A stretch of DNA of 30,277 nt from Fimiplasma intestinipullorum (GTDB lineage Bacteria > Bacillota_I > Bacilli_A > Erysipelotrichales > Coprobacillaceae), in NCBI GenBank assembly GCA_018715065.1, contig DVMJ01000050.1, positions 1-30,277 of the forward strand. Direction: 5' to 3'. Below the pieces are notes generated by a model. The model was given only the letters and a program-made list of their open reading frames with translations, had not been told where the DNA came from and searched no databases. The number at the start of each line of letters is the position of its first letter. Positions within the stretch are counted from its first letter, which is position 1. Made by a program: the position numbers and the translations under genes. Shown piece after piece: positions 22,687 to 29,826 of this stretch.

Positions 22687-22717
22687 AAGGTGCCGCCCAG
22701 GCGGTATCCTTCTTTTT
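22687..22717 (+). terminator. Terminator of the sugar operon
   Basis: GAAGG..GCCGCC (22687-22697) pairs with GGCGG.ATCCTTC (22700-22712), with a small imperfection, followed by five T's. It lies directly after the EIIC stop codon. Confidence 0.75.
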
Positions 22718-22838
22718 AAGTTAACTGGAAAAGTGTGGTCAAATAGAGCAAATAGGTTGACAAGCTATCTTTCAGATCACTATTTTTAGATAAAAACGAA
22801 ATTTAAAATGCCATAATTTATGTTTTTTTCGCTATCTT

Positions 22839-22854
22839 GTTAGCATATGCTAAC
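22839..22854. promoter_or_regulatory. Operator 1: perfect palindrome GTTAGCATATGCTAAC
   Basis: A 16-bp perfect palindrome 10 bases upstream of the feo promoter -35. It has the form GTTAG-N6-CTAAC, like the half-sites of DtxR/IdeR-family iron boxes. It recurs at 22902 and 23415. Confidence 0.65.
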
Positions 22855-22863
22855 GAAAAGTGG

Positions 22864-22892
22864 TTGACAAAAAGGGATGATATCAGTATGAT
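22864..22892 (+). promoter_or_regulatory. Promoter of the feo operon
   Basis: A perfect TTGACA (22864-22869), a 17-base spacer and TATGAT (22887-22892). The first feoA starts 46 bases downstream of the -10. Confidence 0.85.
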
Positions 22893-22901
22893 ATACATGT
22901 A

Positions 22902-22917
22902 GTTAGCGATACCTAAC
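22902..22917. promoter_or_regulatory. Operator 2: GTTAGCGATACCTAAC
   Basis: A second GTTAG-N6-CTAAC element, 9 bases after the -10, so it covers the transcription start. A repressor bound here would block initiation or clearance. Confidence 0.65.
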
Positions 22918-22938
22918 TTTTATGAAGGAGTGATATGT

Positions 22939-23148
22939 ATGCCGCTTTCTTTTGCTGATATCGGATCAACCTATTTGATCAAAGAAGTCACAGGAAAACA
23001 AGAAACAAAGCAGCACCTGGAGAATCTGGGCTTTGTTGTGGGTGAACCGGTAAAGATCATTTCTAAGATCTCCGGTAATGTGATCATCGAAGTGAAAGGA
23101 ACAAGGATCGCTTTAGATCGCACTTTGGCAAGTAAGATACATATCTAA
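22939..23148 (+). CDS. feoA: FeoA-like SH3 protein, copy 1
   Basis: A 69-residue FeoA-domain protein. ATG 22939 is chosen because AAGGAG lies 8 bases upstream; the in-frame GTG at 22930 overlaps that site. SH3-like beta-barrel sequence is visible in YLIKEVTG, then ETKQHLENLGFVVGEPVKIISK, the helix-turn signature of FeoA, and NVIIEVKGTRIALDRTLASKI. FeoA assists the ferrous-iron GTPase transporter FeoB in the cytosol. It is the first gene of the operon, followed 15 bases later by a second, different feoA. Confidence 0.9.
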   Translation: MPLSFADIGSTYLIKEVTGKQETKQHLENLGFVVGEPVKIISKISGNVIIEVKGTRIALDRTLASKIHI

Positions 23149-23163
23149 GGGGGAGGAATGACG

Positions 23164-23385
23164 ATGAAAACACTGAGAGACGCTCATCCAGGTGATAACG
23201 TTGTAGTGAAGAAGGTCCATGGGGACAGTCAGATCAAGCAACGCTTAATGGATATGGGTGTTGTGCGCGGTGCCAAAATTCATGTTCGCAAGGTGGCTCC
23301 GTTTGGGGATCCTGTGGAAGTCAACCTGCGCAGTTATGAACTGACACTAAGAAAGGTTGAGTCAGAATCAATCGAAGTGGAATAA
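23164..23385 (+). CDS. feoA: FeoA-like SH3 protein, copy 2
   Basis: A 73-residue FeoA protein. ATG 23164 sits 7 bases from the AGGGGGAGG ribosome site; ATG 23158 is too close to it. Motifs: DAHPGDNVVVKKVHG, QRLMDMGVVRGAKIHV and PFGDPVEVNLRSYELTLRK, the last being the standard FeoA end. It is more typical than copy 1. Two FeoA proteins in tandem before FeoB are common in anaerobic Bacillota and may form a heteromeric partner of FeoB. Confidence 0.92.
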   Translation: MKTLRDAHPGDNVVVKKVHGDSQIKQRLMDMGVVRGAKIHVRKVAPFGDPVEVNLRSYELTLRKVESESIEVE

Positions 23386-23404
23386 AAAAGCTTACGCTTT
23401 TTTT
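23384..23404 (+). terminator. Weak hairpin/attenuator between feoA2 and feoB
   Basis: AAAAAAGC (23384-23391), loop TTAC, GCTTTTTT with an extra T. The stem is A-T rich with only two G-C pairs, so it probably reduces rather than stops readthrough into feoB. An operator copy follows at once. Confidence 0.45.
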
Positions 23405-23414
23405 AAAATGCAAG

Positions 23415-23430
23415 GTTAGTTAAAACTAAC
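23415..23430. promoter_or_regulatory. Operator 3: GTTAGTTAAAACTAAC before feoB
   Basis: The third GTTAG-N6-CTAAC element, in the 63-base gap between feoA2 and feoB, only 19 bases from the feoB start. With the weak terminator just upstream, this points to a second iron-dependent control step for feoB, or a hidden promoter that I cannot identify with confidence. Confidence 0.6.
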
Positions 23431-23448
23431 TGGAAAGGGAGAGAAAAG

Positions 23449-25548
23449 ATGAGTTGTTATATTGCGCTTGTCGGAAACCCAAACTGTGGGAAGACGACTT
23501 TGTTTAACGACTTGACCGGCAGTAGCCAGCATGTTGGTAACTGGCCTGGGGTAACGGTTGAGAAAAAAGAAGGAACATTAAGAAAAGATAAAGAGATTAA
23601 AATTCAGGACCTGCCTGGTATTTACTCTTTATCACCCTATACATTAGAGGAAGTCGTTGCGCGTGATTACTTGTTGAAGGACAAGCCACAAGGATTGATC
23701 AATATTGTGGATGCAAGCAATCTGGAACGTAACTTATATCTGACGACCCAACTGGTAGAATTAGGTCTGCCAATGGTTGTATGTTTAAATATGATGGATA
23801 TCGTTGAAAAAAACGGCGACAAGATCAATCTTAAAGAACTGGAAAAGCGACTTGGCTGTCCGGTAATCTCCATGAGTGCCATTAAGGGGACAGGGAGCGA
23901 TGAACTGGTCGATGTGTTAAAGAAAATGAAAAATCACGGTATCAAAGCACCAGCGGTCTTACCTTTTGAAGAAGAGGTAGAAGATGCCATTCAAAAAGTA
24001 GAAGCCATTACGAATATCGCTTCGCGATTTACGAACGTGAAACTGCTGGAAAAGGATGATAAGCTGATGGAAACCATCAGTGCCAGTCAGAAGCAGGAGA
24101 TCGAAGCAATCGTCGAACATACGGAAAGTGCCATGGATGACGATATCAAGAGTATCATGGCGGGGGCGCGTTATGGCGTTGTCGCAGATATCATCGACCA
24201 TTGCTTAAAGAAAAATACGCAAAATACGATGAAAACAAGCGATAAGATCGACCATTGGGTCACGAACCGCTTCCTGGCATTACCGATCTTCGCATTAGTG
24301 ATGGTGGCAGTCTACTATCTATCGATTACCACTGTCGGTACTATGCTGACGGATTGGGTCAACGATGTTTTATTTGGAGAGATCATTCCACCAGCGATTG
24401 AAAGTTTCCTGGTGAGCCTGGGAACGGCGGATTGGTTACAGGGGTTAGTTCTGGACGGCATTGTCGCCGGTGTCGGAGCGGTCCTCGGTTTCTTACCGCA
24501 GATGGCGGTGCTGTTCTTATTATTAGCTATCTTAGAAGATTGCGGTTATATGGCACGTATTGCCTTTATCTTAGACCGAATCTTCAGAAAATTTGGTTTA
24601 TCCGGTAAATCCTTCATTCCGATGCTGATCGGAACTGGATGTGGTGTGCCTGCGGTCATGGCCAGTCGTACGATTGAAAATGAGAACGATCGTCGCATGA
24701 CCATCATGCTGACGACCTTTATTCCATGCTCGGCCAAGTTGCCGATCATTGCACTGATTGCAGGAGCTTTATTTGATGGCGCCTGGTGGGTCGGACCATC
24801 GGCTTACTTCGTTGGCTTTGCCGCCATTGTCGTTTCCGGAATCATCTTGAAGAAAACAAAGTTATTTGCCGGTGATGTCTCTCCATTTATCATGGAGCTG
24901 CCAGCTTATCACTTACCAAGAGTTAAAAACGTTTTATTACAGACTTGGGAAAGATGTAAACACTTTATCGTTAAAGCAGGGACCATCATTTTCGTTTCAA
25001 CGATTGTGATCTGGTTCTTACAAAGCTTTAACTGGTCATTTGAAATGGTAGATGCGAACGAGTCTATCTTAGCTAGTCTGGGACAGATCATCGCCCCAAT
25101 CTTTGCACCACTTGGCTGGGGAGATTGGAAGGCAGCAGTCGCTTCAGTGACTGGTTTAGTTGCTAAGGAAAATATCATTGCGACTTTTGGTGTCCTCTAT
25201 CAGTTTGCCGGAGAGGTATCTGAGGATGGCGCTGAAATCTGGGGTACATTAGCTCAGGATTTCACGACAATCTCAGCTTATGCCTTCCTGATCTTTAACT
25301 TGCTTTGTGCGCCTTGCTTTGCGGCTATCGGCGCGATCCGCAATGAAATGGCAAGCGGAAAATGGACGTTGATTGCCATTGGTTACCAATGTCTGTTCGC
25401 TTATCTCGTTGCATTTGTATTCTATCAATTAGGTTCATTGATCGTATTTGGCGATTTCACTATGATGACTGCTTTAGCCTTTGTTGTCCTGGCAATTGGA
25501 CTCTTCCTCTTGTTCAGACCGGCTAAAAAAGTAAAGGCGGATGAATAG
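23449..25548 (+). CDS. feoB: Ferrous iron transporter FeoB
   Basis: A 699-residue FeoB, the inner-membrane Fe2+ importer with an N-terminal G domain. G1 GNPNCGKT (8-15), G2 Thr within WPGVTVEKKEG, G3 DLPG (about 48-51), G4 NMMD (about 108) and G5 SAIKGTG are all present. A helical linker (about 170-270) leads to the transmembrane part with two Gate/nucleoside-recognition repeats; GYMARIAFILDRIFRKFGLSG and LIGTGCGVPAVMASRTI, with the conserved Cys, are intact. The C-terminus ends FRPAKKVKADE. It starts behind GGAAAGGGAGAG. Length is typical. It is probably repressed when iron is abundant through the nearby palindromes. Confidence 0.97.
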   Translation: MSCYIALVGNPNCGKTTLFNDLTGSSQHVGNWPGVTVEKKEGTLRKDKEIKIQDLPGIYSLSPYTLEEVVARDYLLKDKPQGLINIVDASNLERNLYLTTQLVELGLPMVVCLNMMDIVEKNGDKINLKELEKRLGCPVISMSAIKGTGSDELVDVLKKMKNHGIKAPAVLPFEEEVEDAIQKVEAITNIASRFTNVKLLEKDDKLMETISASQKQEIEAIVEHTESAMDDDIKSIMAGARYGVVADIIDHCLKKNTQNTMKTSDKIDHWVTNRFLALPIFALVMVAVYYLSITTVGTMLTDWVNDVLFGEIIPPAIESFLVSLGTADWLQGLVLDGIVAGVGAVLGFLPQMAVLFLLLAILEDCGYMARIAFILDRIFRKFGLSGKSFIPMLIGTGCGVPAVMASRTIENENDRRMTIMLTTFIPCSAKLPIIALIAGALFDGAWWVGPSAYFVGFAAIVVSGIILKKTKLFAGDVSPFIMELPAYHLPRVKNVLLQTWERCKHFIVKAGTIIFVSTIVIWFLQSFNWSFEMVDANESILASLGQIIAPIFAPLGWGDWKAAVASVTGLVAKENIIATFGVLYQFAGEVSEDGAEIWGTLAQDFTTISAYAFLIFNLLCAPCFAAIGAIRNEMASGKWTLIAIGYQCLFAYLVAFVFYQLGSLIVFGDFTMMTALAFVVLAIGLFLLFRPAKKVKADE

Positions 25549-25554
25549 CTTCGT

Positions 25555-25698
25555 ATGAACTTCGGAACGCTTATCGTTTTAGCTGTCATTCTGGGACTTG
25601 TTTATCTGGCAATTCGTTCCATGAAGCAGGGGAGCACGAGCTGTAGCTGTAACGGCAAGTGCACCCACTGCCAACGAGCCCAAAACTGTTCGAAATGA
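25555..25698 (+). CDS. FeoB-associated Cys-rich membrane protein
   Basis: A 47-residue protein, 6 bases after feoB. One membrane helix (GTLIVLAVILGLVYLAIRSM) is followed by a cytosolic Cys cluster, CSCNGKCTHCQRAQNC, with six Cys. This is the FeoB-associated Cys-rich membrane protein family, thought to work with FeoB in iron handling, perhaps by binding metal on the cytosolic side. Its stop overlaps the next gene's start as ATGA. No strong ribosome site is seen, so it may depend on translational coupling to feoB. Confidence 0.88.
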   Translation: MNFGTLIVLAVILGLVYLAIRSMKQGSTSCSCNGKCTHCQRAQNCSK

Positions 25699-26072
25699 AG
25701 CGCTTAACCACAACACAACTCCACTATCTACTCACAATTAACGCGCTTTTAAAGGATGAACGAAAGGTACGCTGCATTGATGTGGCGGTCATGCTAGGCG
25801 TCGCCAGAGCAACCGCAAGTCGTATGATAGGACTATTGATTGAAAAAAAACTATTATGGCAAGATGATAGAAAATGCCTGTACCTTACTGCTGATGGTAA
25901 CCAACAAATAACGTGTTACACGACTTTGCTTAATCATTTTTCTCCACTTTTTACAGACATACTTCATCTAAGCAGAGAAGATACAGAAGCATGCAGTCTT
26001 GTTCTATCAACCAGTTTGGAGCCTGAGACGTTGCAACGTTTAGTGAAATCAATTAAGCATATTAGTGACTAG
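25695..26072 (+). CDS. DtxR-like metalloregulator with altered metal site
   Basis: A 125-residue protein starting at ATG 25695 inside the stop of the Cys-rich protein gene. The N-terminal winged helix is DtxR/MntR-like: LHYLLTINALL, VRCIDVAVMLGVARATASRMIGLLIEKKLL, then LYLTADGNQQ. The following helices correspond to the dimerisation and metal-binding domain (LLNHFSPLFTDIL, SREDTEACSLVLSTSLEPET). In family members the segment reads roughly A-C-x-x-E-H; here it is A-C-S-L-V-L, so Glu and His ligands seem to be lost while Cys is kept. It ends the feo operon and is the obvious candidate to bind the three GTTAG-N6-CTAAC sites, but it may sense iron differently or not at all. Confidence 0.75.
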   Translation: MKRLTTTQLHYLLTINALLKDERKVRCIDVAVMLGVARATASRMIGLLIEKKLLWQDDRKCLYLTADGNQQITCYTTLLNHFSPLFTDILHLSREDTEACSLVLSTSLEPETLQRLVKSIKHISD

Positions 26073-26083
26073 TGTCACAGAAG

Positions 26084-26109
26084 ACCTGGAGGCGTCGCTT
26101 CCAGGTTTT
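26084..26109 (+). terminator. Terminator of the feo operon
   Basis: ACCTGGAGGC (26084-26093) pairs with GCTTCCAGGT (26097-26106) with one G-U pair and a 3-base loop, followed by T's. It lies 12 bases after the regulator stop codon. Confidence 0.8.
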
Positions 26110-26172
26110 ATCATGTTCGATAGGCAATCGACCTAGTCACTCAAGCTTTGGATCTGTTCTTCATATGCACAA

Positions 26173-26658
26173 GTGAACAGTGCATTTTTTGATTACTTTA
26201 ATGCCCTATGGTACCATTTGATAAGAAATCAAGAAGAAACAGAGGATGAAAGGGATAGAAAAGGAAGCATAAAGCCTGACTCCATGCAAAGCCGATTAAA
26301 GCGACGCATGTATGGAGTGACGATTAGTCGCGAATATCGTTTACTGGCTTTGCTGCTTGATCAAACACAGAGAGAATCCACATATGTAATATATGAATGT
26401 AAATCAGATAGCCTGGTTGAAGAGTTGCAAGAGGATGTCCAGACGGCTTATATCTATATTCCTGCCAAAAAGAGACAACATAGATCCTGGGGAGAATGAT
26501 CAGGCTATCGAAAAGAGCTGGAAGAGTGTAATCCAAGGATTCTTTCAGATTTTATGCAAGGGATATCGATGAAAGATCTGGCGGATGCTTACCATCTTTC
26601 AGTTTCTGCCATTCAAAAAAATAATGAAAGGGAGTTGCTGAATGGTTCTCTGCCATAA
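26173..26658 (+). pseudogene. CD3324-like helix-turn-helix gene interrupted by a stop
   Basis: From about 26400 the frame reads SLVEELQEDVQTAYIYIPAK, then SWGE, a TGA stop at 26497-26499, and continues in the same frame with SGYRKELEECNPRILSDFM, SMKDLADAYHLSVSAIQ and a stop at 26656. Both halves together match the CD3324 / Mor-like small DNA-binding family, in which WGE is normally followed without a break by a Gly-Tyr-Arg segment. The stop therefore replaces one sense codon. The first about 75 codons (26173-26400) are not recognised and do not look like the family's short N-terminus, suggesting a further rearrangement. It is probably non-functional. An alternative is UGA readthrough, for which there is no evidence. 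Confidence 0.7.
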
Positions 26659-26732
26659 GAAAAATTGAAAAATGTGATAAAATTCATGTTTTTGCCATGA
26701 GCAAGCGTTTGGTGTTGTGAAAAATTGAATAG

Positions 26733-26909
26733 AACCGCAACAAAGGACTTCTTTCTCAAATGCTCTCGCTACCGGTGGATTGGGATTACACGCTGAAAGG
26801 CTTATTTAGTATCAACAAGGAAAGCATTGATGCGATCCGAATCGTCGTTTGGGAGTTGGAAAAAGACGGGTACATTATCCGCAGACAAGGGAGGGATGAA
26901 CAAGGCTAG
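26733..26909 (+). pseudogene. Fragment of a mobile-element helix-turn-helix protein
   Basis: A 58-codon fragment flanked by a stop immediately upstream (26730-26732) and downstream. It reads RNKGLLSQMLSLPVDWDYTL, then LFSINKESIDAIRIVVWELEKDGYIIRRQGRD. This closely resembles the helix-turn-helix segment of a replication/regulatory protein carried by conjugative elements of Clostridia and Bacilli, where KGLLSxMLSLPxxWDYT and AIREA...LEExGYI are typical. The full protein is much longer, so this is a relic with both ends missing. No start codon or ribosome site. Confidence 0.65.
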
Positions 26910-26930
26910 ATGGCGGGTATACTATTTCAT

Positions 26931-27608
26931 CTAGAAATTCATTTTCTTTGTAAACTCTTTTACGCTTTCCATGATAGCAGGGTATGCATTCTCTCTTGCA
27001 TATATATTTTGTGTCTGAAATCTTTTCCATAAATCCTGCAGAGCGATTGGTTCTTCCAATGCCAGCAGAATCCGTTTCGTATTTTTCTCCCAGTGTGGTT
27101 TCCTGTGTGTAGGCTTTCACCATTACCCGGCGGTCATCAAAGGAGAAGGGATAGGAAATTTGTATTTCTTTTGGTGTCATTTCGTCACCAGTTGTTAATC
27201 AATCTTCATATGTATTTTCATTTTCCCATAAGTGGCTTGGACGAACCACGGAAATTTTCGTATTCGTTATCCTATCGGATCGACATTAGGTCTAAAAGCC
27301 GAAATTCAATCCCATCATCCAAGGTCTGACCCAGAATTTCGCGGATCGCTTTCCGTATGCTCTGTTCATCCATTGGTAAGTCTTTTATGGTTGTGACCAT
27401 ATCCATTGTCGCCCGTTCTGCTATGCCGAGGATGGCGGAAATCAACAGTCTGCCTTTTAAAATAAATCTGTCATTGTACGGGGAAATAGAAAGACGATCT
27501 ATGAGACGTTCAAACATAAAAAACTGCAGGATTTCCTGTGTATGGATGCCTTTCTTCTTTGCCAGATTGCAAATGGCTCCTTTTAGTTGTTCAGGGGGGG
27601 TTCATCAT
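26931..27608 (-). pseudogene. Decayed AbiEii-type toxin gene
   Basis: Minus-strand remains of an AbiEii nucleotidyltransferase toxin (type IV toxin-antitoxin). Starting at ATG 27608/27605, the frame meets a run of seven C's (27594-27600 on the plus strand as G's) and stops at once; with one C fewer it continues as NPPEQLKGAI, KGIHTQEILQFFMFERLID. The next parts are ILKGRLLISAILGIAERATM, a TAG stop where Glu is expected after MSIR (about 27272), at least two further frame changes (about 27200-27260), EIQISYPFSFDDRRV and AYTQETTLGEKYET, another frameshift, and an end ALQDLWKRFQ to 26931. The catalytic region also looks degenerate: LKGR for LKGG, and TMDMV where T-x-D-x-D is expected. Clearly dead. 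Confidence 0.8.
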
Positions 27609-27726
27609 AATATCTCCATACACTCCTGTACTTTTTTTCAATGTGAAATTTCTTGGCATATTCCATCAATCGAATGTTGTCACGCTCTTTGGAGGAAAAA
27701 TATCTTTTCACCGCATGTCTAAAAAC
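27606..27726 (-). pseudogene. Remnant of an AbiEi-type antitoxin gene (C-terminus only)
   Basis: On the minus strand the frame reads FRHAVKRYFSSKERDNIRLM, then EYAKKFHIEKKYRSVWRYYDE. This parallels the end of the intact antitoxin at 28085-28693 (IPNLMMYAKKLRVQKKVKEL). It lies directly before the decayed toxin, as in a normal AbiE operon. Everything upstream (the winged-helix domain) is gone, replaced at about 27726 by unrelated sequence. Confidence 0.6.
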
Positions 27727-27728
27727 CT

Positions 27729-27956
27729 GTGGGCCTTTCTGTTTTCGACTTTAAGGTACATAGCTTTTCAACATTTGAGAAAGTCAAAAAATATGATGAA
27801 GCTGATAATGTGGAAAGTGCCCAAAAGCCTTATTCTATCGAGGTTGGAGGGACAGAGCGAACAATAAATCTATATGTTATAGCCTCAGCTAAATATCAAA
27901 TAGCTTGCAGATTTTCTGTTTTTCACTTGCAGACAAATCATCTGTTTTTCTTATAG
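27729..27956 (+). other. Open frame of unknown origin inside the decayed region
   Basis: A 75-codon plus-strand frame (GTG start without a convincing ribosome site) reading SVFDFKVHSFSTFEKVKKYD, then ADNVESAQKPYSIEV and INLYVIASAKYQIACRF. Its composition looks protein-like rather than random, and it may be the tail of a larger mobile-element gene joined here by deletion. Family not recognised; no promoter. It ends inside the left arm of a hairpin. Confidence 0.3.
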
Positions 27957-27997
27957 TAAACTGCCCACTTGTTTTCTTTTCAAGTGGGCAGTTTACT
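27955..27997. repeat. Perfect 17-bp inverted repeat upstream of abiEi
   Basis: AGTAAACTGCCCACTTG (27955-27971) and its exact complement CAAGTGGGCAGTTTACT (27981-27997) flank the loop TTTTCTTTT. There is no T run after it, so it is a poor terminator by itself. It ends two bases before the -35 of the abiE promoter and could be an autoregulatory operator, a processed RNA stem, or a terminator for incoming transcription. Confidence 0.75.
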
Positions 27998-27998
27998 A

Positions 27999-28028
27999 TT
28001 GACTTTCTATATAGGAATTGCATATGCT
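27999..28028 (+). promoter_or_regulatory. Probable promoter of the second abiE operon
   Basis: TTGACT (27999-28004), an 18-base spacer and TATGCT (28023-28028). The abiEi start lies 57 bases downstream of the -10. A palindrome GCATATGC overlaps the -10. Confidence 0.55.
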
Positions 28029-28084
28029 ATAGTAAAGTACCCAATAAATAAACAAATTGGAGGCAATTAAATAGAGGTGGACAA

Positions 28085-28693
28085 ATGCTTCGCGAAAACG
28101 ATATTAAAAATGTGAAAAAGCTATTCAATCGGCATCACTATGTAATGACTACTGCCGAGCTTCTTGAAGCTAAGCTATATTATGCAGATATTAAGCAGCT
28201 TTTGGATGAGGGCTTTATTGAAAGAATAAGACGAGGTTACTATCATTGGATTGAAAACTGCGAAACCAGCGAAATAGTTATTATCAATAGGTTGTTTCCC
28301 GATGCTGTTCTTTGTATGGAAACTGCTTTATTCTATTATGAATACAGCGATAGAAATCCCGCTGAATGGAATTTTGCCATAGATAGAAATGTTTCAAAAT
28401 TGCGAACTAATATCGAGTACCCATTCATTAAAGTATATCGCATTGAGTCTGATTTGGTTGCGCTTGGTGAAACAACAGGTGAGATTGATTTTACGAAAGT
28501 GCGAATTTATGACCGTGACAGAACAATTTGTGATGTTCTGAAAAATATGAGTAAAATGGATAAAGAAATTTTCAATAAAGCAATACAGGGGTATGTTAAT
28601 GACCCGAAAAAGAATATACCTAATCTTATGATGTATGCAAAAAAACTGCGTGTGCAGAAAAAGGTTAAAGAGTTGATTGGAGTGTGGTTGTAA
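28085..28693 (+). CDS. abiEi: AbiEi-type antitoxin (type IV toxin-antitoxin)
   Basis: A 202-residue protein behind an AGAGGTGG site. The N-terminal winged helix (TAELLEAKLYYADIKQLLDEGFIERIRRGYYHWI) is the DNA-binding part of AbiEi antitoxins, used to repress their own promoter. The middle (VIINRLFPDAVLCMETALFYYEY) and the C-terminal part (RIYDRDRTICDVLKNMSKMD; NLMMYAKKLRVQKKV) match the antitoxin domain. It is full length with no interruptions. The gene overlaps the downstream toxin start by 1 base (TAATGG). The base composition here is noticeably more A/T rich than the T7SS and sugar genes, fitting acquisition with a mobile element. Confidence 0.93.
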   Translation: MLRENDIKNVKKLFNRHHYVMTTAELLEAKLYYADIKQLLDEGFIERIRRGYYHWIENCETSEIVIINRLFPDAVLCMETALFYYEYSDRNPAEWNFAIDRNVSKLRTNIEYPFIKVYRIESDLVALGETTGEIDFTKVRIYDRDRTICDVLKNMSKMDKEIFNKAIQGYVNDPKKNIPNLMMYAKKLRVQKKVKELIGVWL

Positions 28694-29586
28694 TGGCAGA
28701 TATAGCAGCTTCTGTTCTGGCAAAGCTGAGAAATAAAGCAAAAGCTTCTGGTATCAGTTATCGGCAATGCTTACAACTTTTTGTGCAGGAAGAATTTTTG
28801 AGAAGGTTATCAAAATCTGAGTATGAGGATATGCTGATACTTAAAGGCGGATTGTTTATTTATACTCTAACTAATTTTGAAGCAGAGCTACCATTGATGT
28901 CGATTTTCTGCTCCGTGGATTCTCTAATTCAATAGATAATGTAAAAGATTTGATTTGTAAGATTATCGATACGCCGACAGGTAACGATTATATAGAAATG
29001 CGAGCAAAAGGCTTTGAGGAGATTTCTCCGCAAAGAAAATATCACGGTATCAGCACACAGATTATTGCTCAAAAAAAATGTGCGTGTGCCGTTCAATGTT
29101 GATATAGGCGTGGGAGATATTATAGTCCCCCGTGCCGAAGAACGAACCATCAACACTCAGCTTCCAGATTTTGAAGCACCTGTAATCAAAACTTATTCCC
29201 TTGAAAGCACCATTGCCGAGAAGTTTGATGCCATACTACAACGATTTGAGCTGACAGGCAGAATGAAAGATTTTTATGACATCTATTATCTTTCAAGGAC
29301 TTTCGACTTTGAGGGCGCAAAATTGCAGGCTGCAATCTTTGAAACTTTGCAGCATCGGGGTACTCCATATGACAAAGACAGCTTTAAGCGTATTGTCGCA
29401 CTTTCCGAAGATGAGGATATGCAAAAGCGGTGGAAATACTTTTTGAAAACAATAAAAGATGATACGCTTGCGTTTTCGGTAGTCATTCAGACAATACAGA
29501 CTTTCCTTGAGCCTGTATTCGATACGATTGTGAATGAGGATGAGTGGCAATACAATTGGGACACTAAAGTAATACGCTGGAGGTGA
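28693..29586 (+). pseudogene. abiEii: AbiEii-type toxin gene with two frameshifts
   Basis: A nucleotidyltransferase-fold toxin gene, about 297 codons if repaired. Part 1 (28693 on) reads ADIAASVLAKLRNKAKASG and LILKGGLFIYTLTNFE. Near 28880 one base is missing (GAAGCAGAG where GAAAGCAGAG is expected). The middle part continues in another frame as RATIDVDFLLRGFSNSIDNV, holding the T-x-D-x-D catalytic motif, to about 29070. At a run of eight A's (29071-29078) one extra base returns the frame to the original, giving NVRVPFNVDIGVGD, SLESTIAEKFDAIL, LTGRMKDFYDIYYLS to the end. The unrepaired frame stops at 28933-28935. The two indels compensate each other, so either they are real lesions that silenced the toxin or sequencing errors. 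Confidence 0.85.
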
Positions 29587-29592
29587 GAATAT

Positions 29593-29715
29593 ATGCTATC
29601 ATTTATTGAGTTAAGTAAACCTTATATAGACATTGAGTTGTATGGAACGGATACTAACATTGCTCAAGATGGAAACTATCTGTGGGAAACGGTCAGACAA
29701 ACCATGAAAATATAA
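29593..29715 (+). CDS. Possible 40-residue protein between abiEii and tnpV
   Basis: ATG 29593 follows the abiEii stop by 6 bases, with AGGTGAG at 29581-29587. The sequence is LSFIELSKPYIDIELYGTD, then NIAQDGNYLWETVRQTM. No recognised family and no membrane segment. It may be a real small gene of the mobile element or the stub of a longer one, since the sequence from 29716 to 29811 shows no continuing frame. Confidence 0.3.
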   Translation: MLSFIELSKPYIDIELYGTDTNIAQDGNYLWETVRQTMKI

Positions 29716-29826
29716 TGCTGTTCCATAATGATGAGGTGCCGTAACGAAGGTTTTGAAAACAAGTGGTGAAGACAATCGGTACGGTATATTGCAGAAAATC
29801 TAAAACTGAATTTGGAGGAAACTGCA

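Noticed and set aside
22839..23430. CRISPR-like or mobile direct repeats
   Set aside because: The three 16-bp elements are palindromic, unevenly spaced and located at promoters and gene starts, which fits operators and not an array.
29071..29078. Programmed frameshift making a functional AbiEii
   Set aside because: A second, non-slippery frameshift near 28880 would also be needed, and AbiEii genes are not known to use recoding.
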